A program made the position numbers and the translations under genes. A DNA stretch of 64,000 nt from Entrophospora sp. SA101 (Eukaryota > Glomeromycota > Glomeromycetes > Entrophosporales > Entrophosporaceae): the NCBI GenBank assembly GCA_958430865.1, contig CAUDNR010004600.1, positions 19,889-83,888 on the forward strand. The letters are read 5' to 3'. Numbering within the stretch: position 1 is the first letter of the stretch; every line of letters begins with the position of its first letter. The notes beneath the pieces were generated by a model, which was given only the letters and a program-made list of their open reading frames with translations, searched no databases and was not told the DNA's origin. Shown here piece after piece: positions 36,823 through 49,400 of the stretch.

Positions 36823-39621
36823 ACCATTCCAGAATTATTTAACTTGGTTTGAAGTGGTTTTAATTTTATGATGTTAATGTTTAATAAATCTCTTTACTTG
36901 TTCATAAACCACTACTTTTTCTTTGAGAAGTTCAGTACCTATAAAAGGTTCAAAGATTGGGATCTTGACATAGCAACATATGCTTGTCTTATTTTATTTA
37001 TTTATTTTTATAAAATTGTTATTAACTAATGAATATATATATGAATGCAATCCATTTATATATAATATCTTTTTCAAAAACTTCCAGAGTTTGGTCATGA
37101 TTTTTATTGCCAAGAAAGATCTGTCATTACATTAAATATATGATAAATATGTAAAGGTTAAAATGTTATTTATACATTCAAATTCTCTATTCTCGGTAAA
37201 TTTTTACTATAATAACTTGTTCTGATAGCTTCTGATAAAAACCAGCGACGACATCTTTACTCCATTAACCAGCCTTTATTAATATTTTTAATGAGCATCA
37301 TTTATACATTTCACTTTAATTCCAATTTATCCAACGCCAAATAAGAATCTTTAATATAATATATAATGCACAAGATTTTAAATATTAATATAACTAATAT
37401 TATCATTGTTTTCATCTAAAGCTTTAACGCTTATAAGTTGGTTTTATGTTATCTCTTTGTTATCATCATTATTGATGATTTTGTACGAACTTTTGGCATA
37501 TAAACATTAACGGGAAAATCTCCCACAAAAAGGTACTAACTAGTAGTACACTATTTCACGAGGATACATAATAGGTCACAGTAAGAATTTTTTTAATTAA
37601 AAAAAAAAGATTTTTATTTTTTATATTATCACCATTAATGGACATCCTCGAATTGGGTAGAATGGGGTGTATTTATGCATGTGGTGCTGAAACTAAATTG
37701 GATAGAAATTGCAATGTATTACGAAAATTCTGGGCACTTCCATTCTTTATTTGAACAAAAACTCTTGACAAAATTAGAATGTCTTTTTCATACATCACAT
37801 TAAAAATATATAGTTAAAGAGGATGACATTTGTACTTCCAAGCAATGCTGTGCATATAATGTTTTATTGCAAAATGACGATGATACAAAATTATGTAATA
37901 AGAATTCCACTGCTTTTAATTAAAAGATTGTGTGTTTGAAGATACACACACACACTATCCCAAGAGCAGAAATATTTTTTGTTTAGATGCATAAATAGAC
38001 AGGAAGTTAGCATATGGATATGATTGATAAACTCTAAAAAAAAACGTGAAAAAACTTGTCGTGAAACCTTGAACACATTATCATTAATCGTAACACTAAG
38101 TTCAATCGCTAATAATATCCAGCCAGCTTTATTGTTTGATGTGCCACACCATTCTAATCAGACTAAAAAAAAAAAGTCACAATCTAAGTTTGATCATTCG
38201 TCAAATCAAAAAGGAACTCACTCGTCCACAAATGAACACATATTAGTACTATGTCATTTAACTGAAACACAACTTCACCAGTAACGAGTTACTTTGTTTT
38301 TAACTAGGCCAATTGTATATAAAATCCATGAAATGACAATCAAAATTTAGGTATATTATTCTTTAGTATATTAAAGATGGCCCGAAATTTGTTTTTTGCA
38401 TTGTTAATTTCGGGTCCTCGACATTCCTTACATGAATGACATAAAAAAGCTATACTGTTTAAAGAACTCAGGTATGATTACTCTATTACTATGAAAAACT
38501 AATTTCGGCGAAGATGAGAAAGGTAGGCAATCTCGGCAAATAAAAATTATTGAAGTTTTGAATTTTTGCGAGCCAATTCATTCCATGTGGTTCCGTTGTA
38601 TAGGATTAACTAATACTAATACTAAATACAGCTACGGTAAATTTGAATTATTTAATCATTGTTATAGCCAACCAATCACACTATGGCAAATGAAAAAATC
38701 ATCCATCTATTGTTCATTTTTTTGTAACCTCAAAAGTGCGCCTAAATGTTTAGTCGTTTACTATTACTATTAATATTAATAAAAACAAGAGATCTACAAA
38801 GGTGTTAAATAAAAATCTATATTTATTCCTCTTAAAGCATCTTGTAAATTTTCTGATTTGTTATAATTTTGTAAAAAAATGAGCAATTTTTTTTAAATCA
38901 AACGCCTTAACGGAAATAATGGAATAAAAAATTCTTTCCAAAAAAATTTTTTTTAATCAATGACAATTATCATTATCGTTACCATTCATTCATTCAACAT
39001 TACATAACGATATATACACAATAAATAAATACATATGTGAAAATTTTGATATTTGGTTAGTCTGTTCTTTATTTTAAAATAATTAATCTTCAATATATGT
39101 ATGCATTTAGAAATACAAAGAAAGGGTCTCGACAACCATACATGCACTCAATAAATAATTTAATATTCTAGTAACATTTTTTATTTTTTTATTTTTTTTT
39201 TTTTTGATTACATTATATATATTATATATGTGGAGTGCTTAATAATAAAAAGATTTTTTTTGATATTCAGATTTTGCCAATAATGAAATAATGAAAATGA
39301 TAAAAATGCTCAACCTCTATGTATGCTCATAAATTAGTGTGTGTGTGTGTGTTTATTTGGCAACATCTAAATTTGAAGTAATAATAATATTAATAACCTT
39401 TTTTTTGAAACTTATGAAAATCATAATTCTTATTATTATATTGGAATTGGCGATTGATTATATTATGCGCGGGAAATTAAATAAAACGAAATTAAAAAAA
39501 TTAAAATTAAAAAAATTAAAAATTAAAATAAATTAAAAATTAAATAAATTAAAAATTAAATAAATGTTCGAGATGTTTTTTTTTGATATCGAAGTTGAAA
39601 GAATCACTATGTAAATAAATT
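36823..39621. other. Gene-poor intergenic stretch
   Basis: No convincing gene. It contains a CA run near 37944, a GT run at about 39338, several ATTAA-rich tracts and many A/T homopolymers. ORFs at 38024 and 38558 lack any coding signature. Confidence 0.5.
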
Positions 39622-40996
39622 TTAAGACTGTTGCCTCCGAAGCCCTGGGAAATTTAGTAAACGACTTGTGTAAATAGCTTCGTTATGAATTTTTTGTCTT
39701 TGGAATGCATATTTTTCGAGTTTGGAAAATTTTATTCCTTCTGCTTTATCAAATTCAATAGAAATTTCGGTAGGGGTTGGATCATTACAAATCTTTGTAA
39801 ACCATGATCCAATTGTTTCATATAATTTCGAAGCTGTTGGTCTTTTTGAAGGATCATGATCCCAACATTGCTGCATAAGATCGTTATAACTCTTAGGCGC
39901 TTCTTTGCTTATCTTTGGCCTTTTTCCGTCTATTATTTTTTGCGCTAGCTCTTCGTTATGTGCCACATTATGAAAGGGTTTAATCCCTGCACCTAATGTC
40001 CACATCAAAATTCCAAAACTGTAAATATCCGATTCGTAAGTATAACAACGATCTAATAAAACCTCGGGTGCTATATAAGGAAGTACACCATATATGTTAT
40101 TGTCGTTTTCGTCCTCTACTTTTCCTCCCGGAATATTTAATCCAACGTCGCTAATGCACGTGTATATAAAGTCATTTTCATTGTCTACTAAGATATTTCC
40201 TCCATGGAGATTCGTGTGGAATAATTTTTCTTGGTGAATATGGTCCAGACCATTGGATATTGACCAAAGTATTTCAACAATGTCGCGCCAACAAAGTACA
40301 CCTTTCGATTCGTCAAGAAATTGATAAAGATTCCCGTTTTCATAATATTTCATCACAAGACAAAAACATGAGGTGTTGTCGCGTGTAATTCCAAAACAGT
40401 CAATGACATAATTGCTTCGTACACAACTATGTAATTTATACAACTAAATTAATTGTATCAACAAAAAATGATTTATTAATTAATCGATTTACATTATTAA
40501 TTAATTAATTAACTGGAATAATTACACGATCGATAAATTCGCGAGATATATTTTGTGAATTGTTGAATCTTTTAATTGCAACCTTGATCGGTCCATTTCT
40601 TATGTAACAGTCCATGGTTTTTTCCCACAATAAAATAGGTCCGTCAATCCAATACGCCGAATAAACTGTGCTATATAATCCCGAGTTTTCATACTCGATA
40701 AGGTCAAATTCGTTCCATTTTATCCATTCAAAAAATTCTACTTGAGCAACTGCGTTAGTTTGTGTATATTTTATAAATTTATCTATTTCGACATTATTAC
40801 TTGTCCATTGGCTGAAATTTCGTATAAAATATTGCTTTTCACAAATCATACAAAACTTGTACTTGATGTTAGGATTACCACATTCTAAACATTTTCTTTT
40901 GGGTTTAGTAATAGTAGGGACCTCTTTTTTCTCTTTATTAGTTACATCTTCAGGATTTTTGGCTTCTCCCTGAAGATTATGATGACTATCTGTCAT
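39622..40996 (-). CDS. TKL-type kinase-like protein, probably a pseudokinase, 2 exons
   Basis: Exons 40996-40526 and 40443-39622, with an 82-nt GT-AG intron, give 430 residues. A leader with Cys pairs (CLECGNPNIKYKFCMICEK) and the region WTSNNVEIDKFIKYTQ precede the kinase fold, as in the greatly expanded TKL family of Glomeromycotina. The fold shows a VAIK-like lysine (VAIKRFNN), the hinge region VMKYYENGNL, YIAPE and SDIYSFGILMW. The catalytic loop reads FHTNLHGGNIL in place of HRDLKxxN, so the catalytic Asp is Asn. The DFG site reads SDVGL. Phosphotransfer is therefore doubtful, although the gene itself looks intact. Confidence 0.85.
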
Positions 40997-43137
40997 TAAT
41001 TTTATAATTCGAGTATATTATTGAATAAATAAAAATTACCGATTTTAATTTTATTCAATAATATACGAAAGGGACTCTATTACTACATTATATAATCGAT
41101 TGTTTCATTGAAGCGCGATTAACCACATAACATTATATAATCAATAGATTGTGTAAAGCTTAGCCGAAATCAAAACTAATTTGGTAGATTGCACGTTGAC
41201 ACATATGGACACTCCTTTATCAAATAAAAAACGGGTTTAGTGTATTGTATGTATTGAAAAACGATCAACAATTTATAAATGAAGAATATTGTAAAAGTAT
41301 CACTGGAGAAGAGTGAAGTATCTTATTAAAGAAAAAATTTTTTATTAGTGGTAAGAATTTATACAAGTTTATTAATCCTTTTCTTTTACAAAAAGAATCA
41401 ATTGCTAATTAAAGCTTAGAGGTTTCCATGCATGGTTTTATTAACATTTTGTCTATTTTTTTTGTACTAATACTAATACTAAACAATGAAATGAGGATTT
41501 TCGTGCACATTTTCACACGAGAAATTAGAAAACGGTATAATTAGTACTATTTTAAGAACAATTAAAAAGAAAAATTAATTGTTGTGCTTCCCACGATAAG
41601 TGTGTGAGTATAAGATTTTACAATTAAATATCATTATCAGAAGTTCTTGATCGAAAATCTACCTAATGAATAAATGAATGATTATGTTGTGTGCGTGAAT
41701 TTGAATTTTAAAATTCACGCGTAAAATAAATTAGCGATCATAACTTTGTATACTCGCCCCAAAAAATTTTTTAAAAATTACATCTTTAAAGGTTTAATTT
41801 CAATTTTGAATAATGGTAAATTTTTCCAATTGAAAAATATATTGATTAATTTTTTTAAAATATTTGTTAGATCAACAAGAAATATTATTGTAGAAATAAA
41901 TTCTTAATCTAATTAAGCTAATAAAGGTTATGCCTGTATATTGCATCATCATTTATAGCAGCAAAGTACAGACAAAGTTCACATCATTTGAATATGACAG
42001 CCACCAAATGTTAAATGAGAATATTTGCATAATAATTGGTTACTTACATTGATTTTAAAATATTCTGCCTTTTAGGTGATCTTTAATTTATGTGACAATG
42101 ATTTGATGACATGAATGAATTTTAATCACTTTTATAGCCAGTCGTATTAGATACACCATCACTTCCAAAATGATAATTATTTGATTTAGAAAGCGGTCTT
42201 AAAGTAGAAGTTTTATCACTAATATTATTTTCAATTTGTAAAAGTTATACAAGTCATGAGAATAATTTTGATTTACTTTTTTTGGTCAAAGTAATATTAA
42301 TAATATTAATCTGATTCTTTATGCATTGCAAATTCTGTAGTTCCATTTCTATTTCTACAAAGTTTTCAAAAAGAAACTTATTTCTAAACCAATGTTTATT
42401 AGCAGTTTTTTCAAACATTCTTTGGTTTCAAATTCATCAATATCAATTATTTCATCATATGATAACTCATTAGTTTCATTGTTATGTTTGAAATAGCAGC
42501 ATTTTCATCAAAAGGATTATTTCATGAAAATTGTAGAACCCCAAAATATATCCACAAAGGTTGGTGTTAGCAAATTTCATATGATGAATATGCAAACCTG
42601 ACCTTATTTATTAATATTTCGGGTCCCAGATCGTTTTTGAGTCATTTTATTTTTTAAGAGTTGGAATTCTCTTCTATATCCAAAAATCTAAATCAATATA
42701 GAGAAGTTTTTAACTAGTGCAAATTTAAAACAGTTGACGAAGTGTAACATGTACTACGTCATAAATTTGTAAAAGATCTTCGATTTTGTCACGAGAAACT
42801 TCAGTAAATCGCGGGTTTAGGTGGGTTGCAAAAAAACATTTTTTAGGGAATTTGGATGTACTATTTAGTGATCTGCACCATACTTGAACCCACAGGTTCT
42901 TATGTTGCAATACAGGCAAACTTGATTTGGTCATTCATTATTTATTTGTACTTAAATAAATTGAGGGCGTTGTTGACGTATTAAATTTGTGCAACTTTGA
43001 GGTTTTAAATTCCTCCGTGGTAACGCGAAATATCAACGAGAAAAGTTTTAATTCTATCTATGATTTTGTTTTTTTTTGAGGGGAGGATTAAAAGGATCTA
43101 CAAGACCAATTGACTATATTGGTGTCTTGAACCGTAT
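40997..43137. other. Gene-poor intergenic stretch
   Basis: AT-rich upstream flank of the TKL gene and beyond. One minus-strand ORF at 42725-42934 (starts MTKSSLPVLQHKNLWVQVW) has no motif I can name and could be mobile-element debris. Nothing else is supported. Confidence 0.4.
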
Positions 43138-43202
43138 ATGGGGCATGCTACAACAAAATCAGACAAAGTGAACATTTATATTACCAAGAATTCAGGGATC
43201 AA
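43138..43202 (+). repeat. GGGGCATGC-family repeat end
   Basis: ATGGGGCATGCTACAACAAA, then ATCAGACAAAGTGAACAT and ATTCAGGGATCAAA. The nearest opposite-orientation copy is at 45875-45943, about 2.8 kb away, so the two could delimit one element that includes the small ORFs and the F-box remnant. Confidence 0.8.
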
Positions 43203-43316
43203 ATTTGTAATGTGATTATTAAAATCTCCCATTTGTTTGTTATCTTTGTTTTTTCCTTAATATCAAGTGATATAGAATTACTCCTATATAAAAATAATTA
43301 ACATATCAGATCTACT

Positions 43317-43556
43317 ATGGAACCCAAGAATTATAGTACTATCAGAAGTATTTTAAAAAAGGAACAAACCGAAAAAATTGCTCCTTACATTTTCAAAATA
43401 AATGATACTCGGACAATTGAAGCTTATCTAAGGAATGAAAGGATTATCTATGAAATTTACCAAGAAGAAAGAAAAATAATAAACATCAGGAAAATAAAGC
43501 GGAATGAAGGTGTGCTATTACCTAACAAAAAACAGAAATCTTTAGGAGGAAAATAA
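43317..43556 (+). CDS. Small repeat-borne protein (MEPKNYS family), 79 residues
   Basis: Full-length copy of the ORF truncated at 21058. It begins MEPKNYSTIRSILKKEQTEK and ends NKKQKSLGGK. It is highly basic and mostly helical in appearance. A TATA-like CCTATATAAAAATAATTAA near 43283 is shared with the other copy. The two copies differ at about a fifth of residues yet both keep an open frame up to the break in the first, which suggests past selection. The function is unknown. Confidence 0.55.
   Translation: MEPKNYSTIRSILKKEQTEKIAPYIFKINDTRTIEAYLRNERIIYEIYQEERKIINIRKIKRNEGVLLPNKKQKSLGGK
43544..43549 (+). promoter_or_regulatory. Perfect Shine-Dalgarno-like AGGAGG
   Basis: AGGAGG ends eight bases before an ATG (43558), the ideal bacterial spacing. 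It lies inside the last codons of the preceding ORF, whose TAA stop is directly followed by TATG. In a fungal nuclear gene this motif would have no role. Confidence 0.4.
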
Positions 43557-43557
43557 T

Positions 43558-43590
43558 ATGAAAAATGAAGTCTTATGGTTGAACAATTAA
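43558..43590 (+). pseudogene. Short ORF after AGGAGG, probably truncated
   Basis: Ten codons (MKNEVLWLNN) and TAA. The frame is cut short where minus-strand genes begin from the other side, so it may be only the start of a lost downstream gene. Confidence 0.25.
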
Positions 43591-43591
43591 T

Positions 43592-43837
43592 CTATTTTTT
43601 CCTTTTAATTCTTTTAGTAACATAAATCATAGCAATTGTAAAGCCTAAGATTAAAGTTATACCTACTATTCATAACCCAATAGATTTACCATCAAAATTT
43701 TCTTCATTGTTTGAAATATTGTTTTTATATTCCTCTGCAGCTTTGACAAAATCTTCATCTTTTAAATCTGAGGCAATATTTTTAAGTTGGTAGATATTGG
43801 GAGCTTGAGTATTTCTATTATGTTTATAATCAGGCAT
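43592..43837 (-). pseudogene. Single-pass membrane protein with one in-frame TGA
   Basis: 81 codons: a polar, acidic N-terminal part (starts MPDYKHNRNTQAPNIYQLKN), then KSIGL, TGA at 43672-43670, IVGITLILGFTIAMIYV and a basic tail KRIKRKK. Reading TGA as Trp gives a seamless transmembrane segment. The size and acidic-hydrophobic-basic layout resemble small phage coat or membrane proteins, though I cannot assign it. Its ATG overlaps the stop of the ORF upstream as TAATG. Confidence 0.4.
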
Positions 43838-44004
43838 TACATAAATTTTTTAATAATCACATGATTATCATCAATAAAAATATCAAAATCTGAACAATTC
43901 ATTCCAACACCAAGTGCCAATAATAATACACAATTCTTTTTAATAAACAAAATGTCATTTAAAGAATCAAGAAAATAACAAAGAATTTGAAAGAGGGTAA
44001 GTGT
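43837..44004 (-). CDS. ORF fragment coupled to the membrane protein gene
   Basis: Open frame of 55 codons (ILCYFLDSLNDILFIKK, then LLLALGVGMNCSDFDIFIDD) ending in TAA that shares one base with the next ATG. It has no clear start, so it is probably the 3' end of a longer gene. The family is unknown. Confidence 0.3.
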   Translation of the reverse strand, partial: TLTLFQILCYFLDSLNDILFIKKNCVLLLALGVGMNCSDFDIFIDDNHVIIKKFM

Positions 44005-44862
44005 TTATCATAAGAATGGTGATGGCTATGCCACTTGTTGTCACTCTAATTATTTATTTATGAATTGTTTTTATTTTATTATTATCAGTAGTAATAAATG
44101 AGTGACGGCGAACTTGCCACATGAGCTTTTAATCGAAATATTTGAATATATATAATTCAGATAATTACAAAACATTATATTCTTGCACTCTGGTTAATAG
44201 ACCATGGCACTACATTAGTATTCCGATTTTATGGAGAAACTCACTTTATTCTTTTGGGATCACTAAAATATTAATTAATTGTTTATTGGAAAAAGATAAG
44301 GATCACTTAACTAGAATGGAATTAACTTTAACTTTTGACCTATTGGAAAAACCATCATTATACAATTATGTACCAGAATTGATTTTGGCAATTCTCATTT
44401 TCATTTAGTGACAGAAAGTGGATTAGAATTTTTATGAAATAAATTAGTAGAATTTATTTTAGAACATTCAACAAATCTTAAAACATTTAATACTTACCAA
44501 ACAGATCTATATTTGGTAAAAGACTATCAAATATTTGACAATTGCTTTCAGAATCCTCATGCTGAAGATAGTTTGGTTCAACTAATTGAAGTGCAAAATC
44601 AAATAAAGTGGTTAACAATTAATTCATTTCATAAACAAGCTTTATCAGATAATTACAAAAAAGCAATTCTAGCACATTCACAATCAATAATATATTATTC
44701 AAGTAATGGGTATAACAATTTAGATCATATATTAGTACTGACATTTAAAAAATTAAAGACTTTATTATTAAAAATTAATAGTTACAAAACAAAATATTTA
44801 AAAATATTTTATTACCAAACATTGAATTTGTGAAATTGAATATTTGTTATAGTTGGTCAATT

Positions 44863-45023
44863 CAGGGTTGGCAAGTGTGCGGTCCATTGATGGTCTATTG
44901 GTAGTCCATTGGGTCCATTGGGTCCATTGGTATAACACTAACCATATTTAGTATTTTAATAATGGCAATGGACCAGTCCAAAATCCATCAGTTCTCAATG
45001 GACCAATCAATTTGTCAACCCCG
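44863..45023. mobile_element. hAT MITE, 161 bp, with target duplication
   Basis: Ends CAGGGTTGGCAAGTG and, reverse complemented, CGGGGTTGACAAATT. Flanks GGTCAATT (44855-44862) and GATCAATT (45024-45031) are an 8-bp duplication with one change, as in hAT. The interior is dense in GGTCCATTG words. Confidence 0.85.
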
Positions 45024-45186
45024 GATCAATTCTATCAGACTTGTCTGATTTTATTAAAATCAATGGAGGAACTTTAAGAAATCTAAAACTTTATGGTTTC
45101 CCAGACAATAATGAATCTTTAGGAGAGTTATTTCAATCAATAATACAATATTGTAAAAACCTATTAGACTTATCAACACAATATAA

Positions 45187-45538
45187 GTTTGAAGTATATG
45201 AAGAAATAATGAAAATATTTGATAGTTGTAACAAATTAGAAAGGATTGTATTTCCATTTGGATGAAATAGATGATTGTAATAGAACAGGGTTGGCAAATG
45301 AGTAGTCCATTGATGGGTCTATTGGTGGTTCATTGGCCCATTAGTATAACACTTTAACCATATTTAGTATTTTATTAATGGCAATGGACCAGTCCAAAAT
45401 CCATCTGTTATCAGTGGACCAGTCAATTTGCCAACCTGGTTTGAAGTATATGAAGAAATAATGAAAATATTTAATAATTGTAACAAATTAGAAAGGATTG
45501 TATTTCCATTTGAATGAAATAGATGATTGTAATAGAAT
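45187..45538. repeat. Direct repeat of 100 bp around a second hAT MITE
   Basis: A second copy of the CAGGGTTGGC MITE lies at 45286-45438. The F-box segment TTTGAAGTATATGAAGAAAT to GATTGTAATAGAA occurs before it (from about 45188) and after it (from about 45440) with only three or so differences. The flank was therefore duplicated along with, or after, the insertion. Confidence 0.75.
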
Positions 45539-45874
45539 TATTGAAGTTCTAAAACAAACATCTCCGGAAAAAATTAAAATCAATATCAGTTGATAATAGA
45601 ATTTTTAATTTTAAAGATAACTATTGGAAGGAAGATTACTAAGACAAATTAATAAAAAAATACGATTTTCATTGGTTGTGAATATTTTTTTTTACAATTA
45701 TATCAATCTAACATTTGTAGAGAATATTAGCAAATAATTTGGTTAACAAAACATTGACAAGTGGTAAAGACAAATTTAGTCACTATTAGAGCTCTCAATC
45801 AGGTTGGGTAAAGAACTCGGCCAGGTAATCAATCACTTTACTTGAGACATTATAAAAATTCTGATGTTAAAAAT

Positions 45875-45943
45875 TTTGGACCCTGAAATTTTTGGTAATA
45901 CAAATGTTCATTTTGCCTGGTTTTGTTGCAAGCATGCCCCATA
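45875..45943 (-). repeat. GGGGCATGC-family repeat end (copy 2)
   Basis: Same as 240-308. Here it faces the plus-strand copy at 43138. Confidence 0.7.
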
Positions 45944-46459
45944 AAGAATTTTAAAAACAGGCGCTTCGTTATATCGAGCGCCGACGTATGTAATTAATTG
46001 TGTACCTGCCTCTTTTTCTAAAAGTATATACAACGTGATACAATCACTAATATATGTAATTGTTTTCTATTCTGTGTTTCAAAAAATTTCTTGGGGTCAT
46101 AGAGTTAAGAAACCCCTTCTCTCTCTATTATTATTATTATATTTATTCGTTAATAAATAAATAAATAAAAGACATAACTTAAAAATTTCCGGGGTGTATA
46201 AATATTACTCAATAAATTCACCAAAAAAAAAATTTTTTTTTTTGTCAAAAAAACTAAAAAACTAAAAAATAAAAAAATACAATAATATTAGTAGCAAGTA
46301 GTTGTAGTTTATATCTACCGTCTTCTACTTTTATTTCATTTATTCTCAAAAAAAGATAGACATACATACATCAATCTTTATTTTTTGTAACTCTTGTAAA
46401 CTAAATCATAAAATAAAATCTTTCAACAACAACAAAAAATTAAAAAAAGCCAATAATAG

Positions 46460-49400
46460 ATGGCATCTTCTTCACCTCAACAAAAATCACAATCAATAAC
46501 GGAATCACCTCAACAGCAACTCTTGCAAGCTGCTGATTCTTCAACTAAACCATCAGTTCCTTCTCCTACCTCCTCAATATCACAGCAACAACCACAACAT
46601 TTAACTCTTGAAACAAGTAGCCTTGCCACTCCAAGTAGCAGTAGTGCCACTACCAACATCGATGTCAACAACACCAACAACAACAGTATTAATAGTTTAT
46701 ATCATGCTAAACTTCCAATCCAACGTCGTCAAAGTGGTGCAAGCTCACAACTTAAACGTTTACTTAGTTTAAAATCAGAATTTAATTCTTCAAGCACGTC
46801 TTCATTTTATTCTGATTCAGAAACAGAGTCATTAGAAACAGATTCTGATGCTTATTTTACAAACGATGAACTTCCACCGTCCTCGTTTACCTTTTCTTCT
46901 TCCGTAAAACGCCGACCTTCTTTTCCGAGATCTCCTACTACCATTAGATTCTTCCCAGATTTATCAATTGACGCTCAAGAAAATCATTTAAGTGACTTAT
47001 ATATAATCGATGAAAGTTCACCTGAATTTGCTTTTCCAAAAGTTAAAAGAAAACTTTTAAAAGATCTTGAAGAGGCAAAACGTAGAGCAGATCAAGCTAT
47101 CACAGTTCTATTGCGACATTGGTACCAATCACATAGATATCAAGAATTATTAAGTGAATTATCGTATGATGGTTGGAGTGATGACGAGGATAAACAACCA
47201 CTTGTTGTAATTCGTAGAAATAATAGTCAAAGAACATTAAGTACTAACAAACCAGTTTCGACTAATAATAACGATAGTAATAATAATAACAGAATAATTA
47301 AACAAGTAAAACCAAAACAACCAATCAGTGATACAGATGATGAAAATTCATCACCAAATAGCAATAATAATGATAATAACAACAGCAACAGCAATAATAA
47401 TGCTATTAAAATTAGCACTAACAATAACAATAACAATTATAAAAATAGGCTTACTCCTGTTGATAGATTAAAATTCGAAAATATTGATGAACAATACTAT
47501 GGTGGTGATGGTAATAAACAAGAATCTGTATCATTACATGGGGATATTACAAGCCCAAAGAAGATATCGATTAAAAAGAAACGCACAGAACGCAGATTTA
47601 TTCATTCAAATAGTTGGCCACCTTGTGTTTTGGGTGAGTAGGCTATTTAATATTATTTTAAACAATAACGGTGATATTAATATTGAATAGTAATTAGAGA
47701 TTAACAATATTGTACAAAAAAAGATAATGTTTACAATACCATATTGACATTATTTTGGTTTGGATAGATTAATAATTTAATGAAAAATGGGAGAAAAAAT
47801 CAAAATTTATTCAACATGTATATTGGAATATTTACACATTTCTTAAAAATAATTAATCAAAAAAAAAAAATCAATTCTTTTTTTTCTTAATAAGCCTCCT
47901 CTCATACTATATTATTGACACGTATCGATCGTATTGCTAAGAGGATACTTAAGACTGCTATACATGATTTAGTACATTATAATGTTGCCGTGGAAATTAT
48001 GAAGGAGCTTCAAGAACTTATGGAAACTCAGAAAAAAATGCCTGTCGGTAATGCTGATGCTGAAGAATTATTAACGAGACTTGTATACACTTTTGCTGAC
48101 GTTGCTAGAGCTGTTGATGCAGTGGTAAGTAAAAATTTTTTTTTTGATGATGTCAAATAGTTTTTTTTTGATATCAAAAATGAAAATAATATTAACTAAA
48201 AAAGAATGATTTTTTTTTTGAAAGAATCAATCATACGCTGAAACAAATGGTGATTTATCGTTAGAAAATAACAATAAGGAAGAAGATACACCACCACCTA
48301 CTAATTCTGATTGGTTAATTTCATCGCCGTTATTCACACCTTCATCACCACTAACTCCATCTTCTTACTCACCACCACAGACATCACTTCACAGTTATCA
48401 TCAAAGGCATAAATCATTTGATAGCGTTAATAATAAGAAGAACCAAAGAGATGGTAACAATACAAAAATCGCACCCAATTATCTCCCAGTTCCGCAGCAG
48501 CAGCAACAACAGCAGCAACATCAGCAACACTCGTCTCCTTTAGCTAAACATGTGTTGACACCACCAGTTCCACAGATTAAATCATTACGAGATTCTTTCG
48601 AACAAATTTATGCGGCAGCAAATGAATTGGTATTTGAATCACCTATCACATACATTCCTCCTCCTCATTCAACTGTAGATGATAATAGTTTAACATGGAG
48701 TAGTTTAACAAGAAAGCAAGTAGATATGTTGTTACAAGAAGAAATGAATCGTGAAATAGACATTGGTATAATAATGAAACAACAACAAGATGGCAGTAGT
48801 GATTTAGAGGGTCGTAAGAAATCCAAAAAGGTATGCAGTTTTAAAAGCATTATAAATATATGTGTGTTTATTGTTTGTTTTATTTTTATATATATTAACT
48901 TTAAAAAAAACCTAGTCCAAACAAATGATGAATTTCTTCAAATCACTCAAAAACGCATTCCATAGTCCTACATCCTCTACTTGTGTTTCACCAACCGGCT
49001 CGCCAACAAATTCTTTAGTTCAACCAAGTCCTGTACGCAATACTCATCTACCAAGACCACAAATGCCAGAAAAAACTCGTACTCTGTCATTTGACTCTAA
49101 TGCATTCTCATTGTCTCGTCGTAGTTCATTTGTGTCAATGAGAGGAGATAAAGATACTTTGCATAGTACTAGCCTAATGAATCATAGTTCATCTGTGATA
49201 ATTACTAACAGCAATCATGGTGGTGGTGGTATAACGTCAGGGTTCTCAATCCCACATGATTATATACTATGTCGTATATGTGAAGAGATGATTCATAGTC
49301 ATGAATTGGATGCTCACTCGAGAACTTGTGCTATAACAACAGAATACGCATTTAAATTACAAGAATGTGATGGTAGATTACGTAGATTGATTAATGATAT

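Larger units (their letters stand above)
44104..45600 (+). pseudogene. F-box protein pseudogene with two hAT MITEs
   Basis: The F-box start NLPHELLIEIFEY is frameshifted into NYKTLYSCTLVNRPWHYISI, then PILWRNSL. The leucine-rich body continues in pieces (LVEFILEHSTNLKTF, WLTINSFHKQALSDNYKKAI, LRNLKLYGFPDNNESL, FEVYEEIMKIF) with at least three shifts. Two related MITEs interrupt it. A 100-bp coding piece is present on both sides of the second MITE. F-box genes of this layout are a large, fast-turning family in these fungi. Confidence 0.7.

Noticed and set aside
38024..38773. Two plus-strand ORFs
   Set aside because: No motif, non-ATG or weak start, composition like the surrounding spacer.
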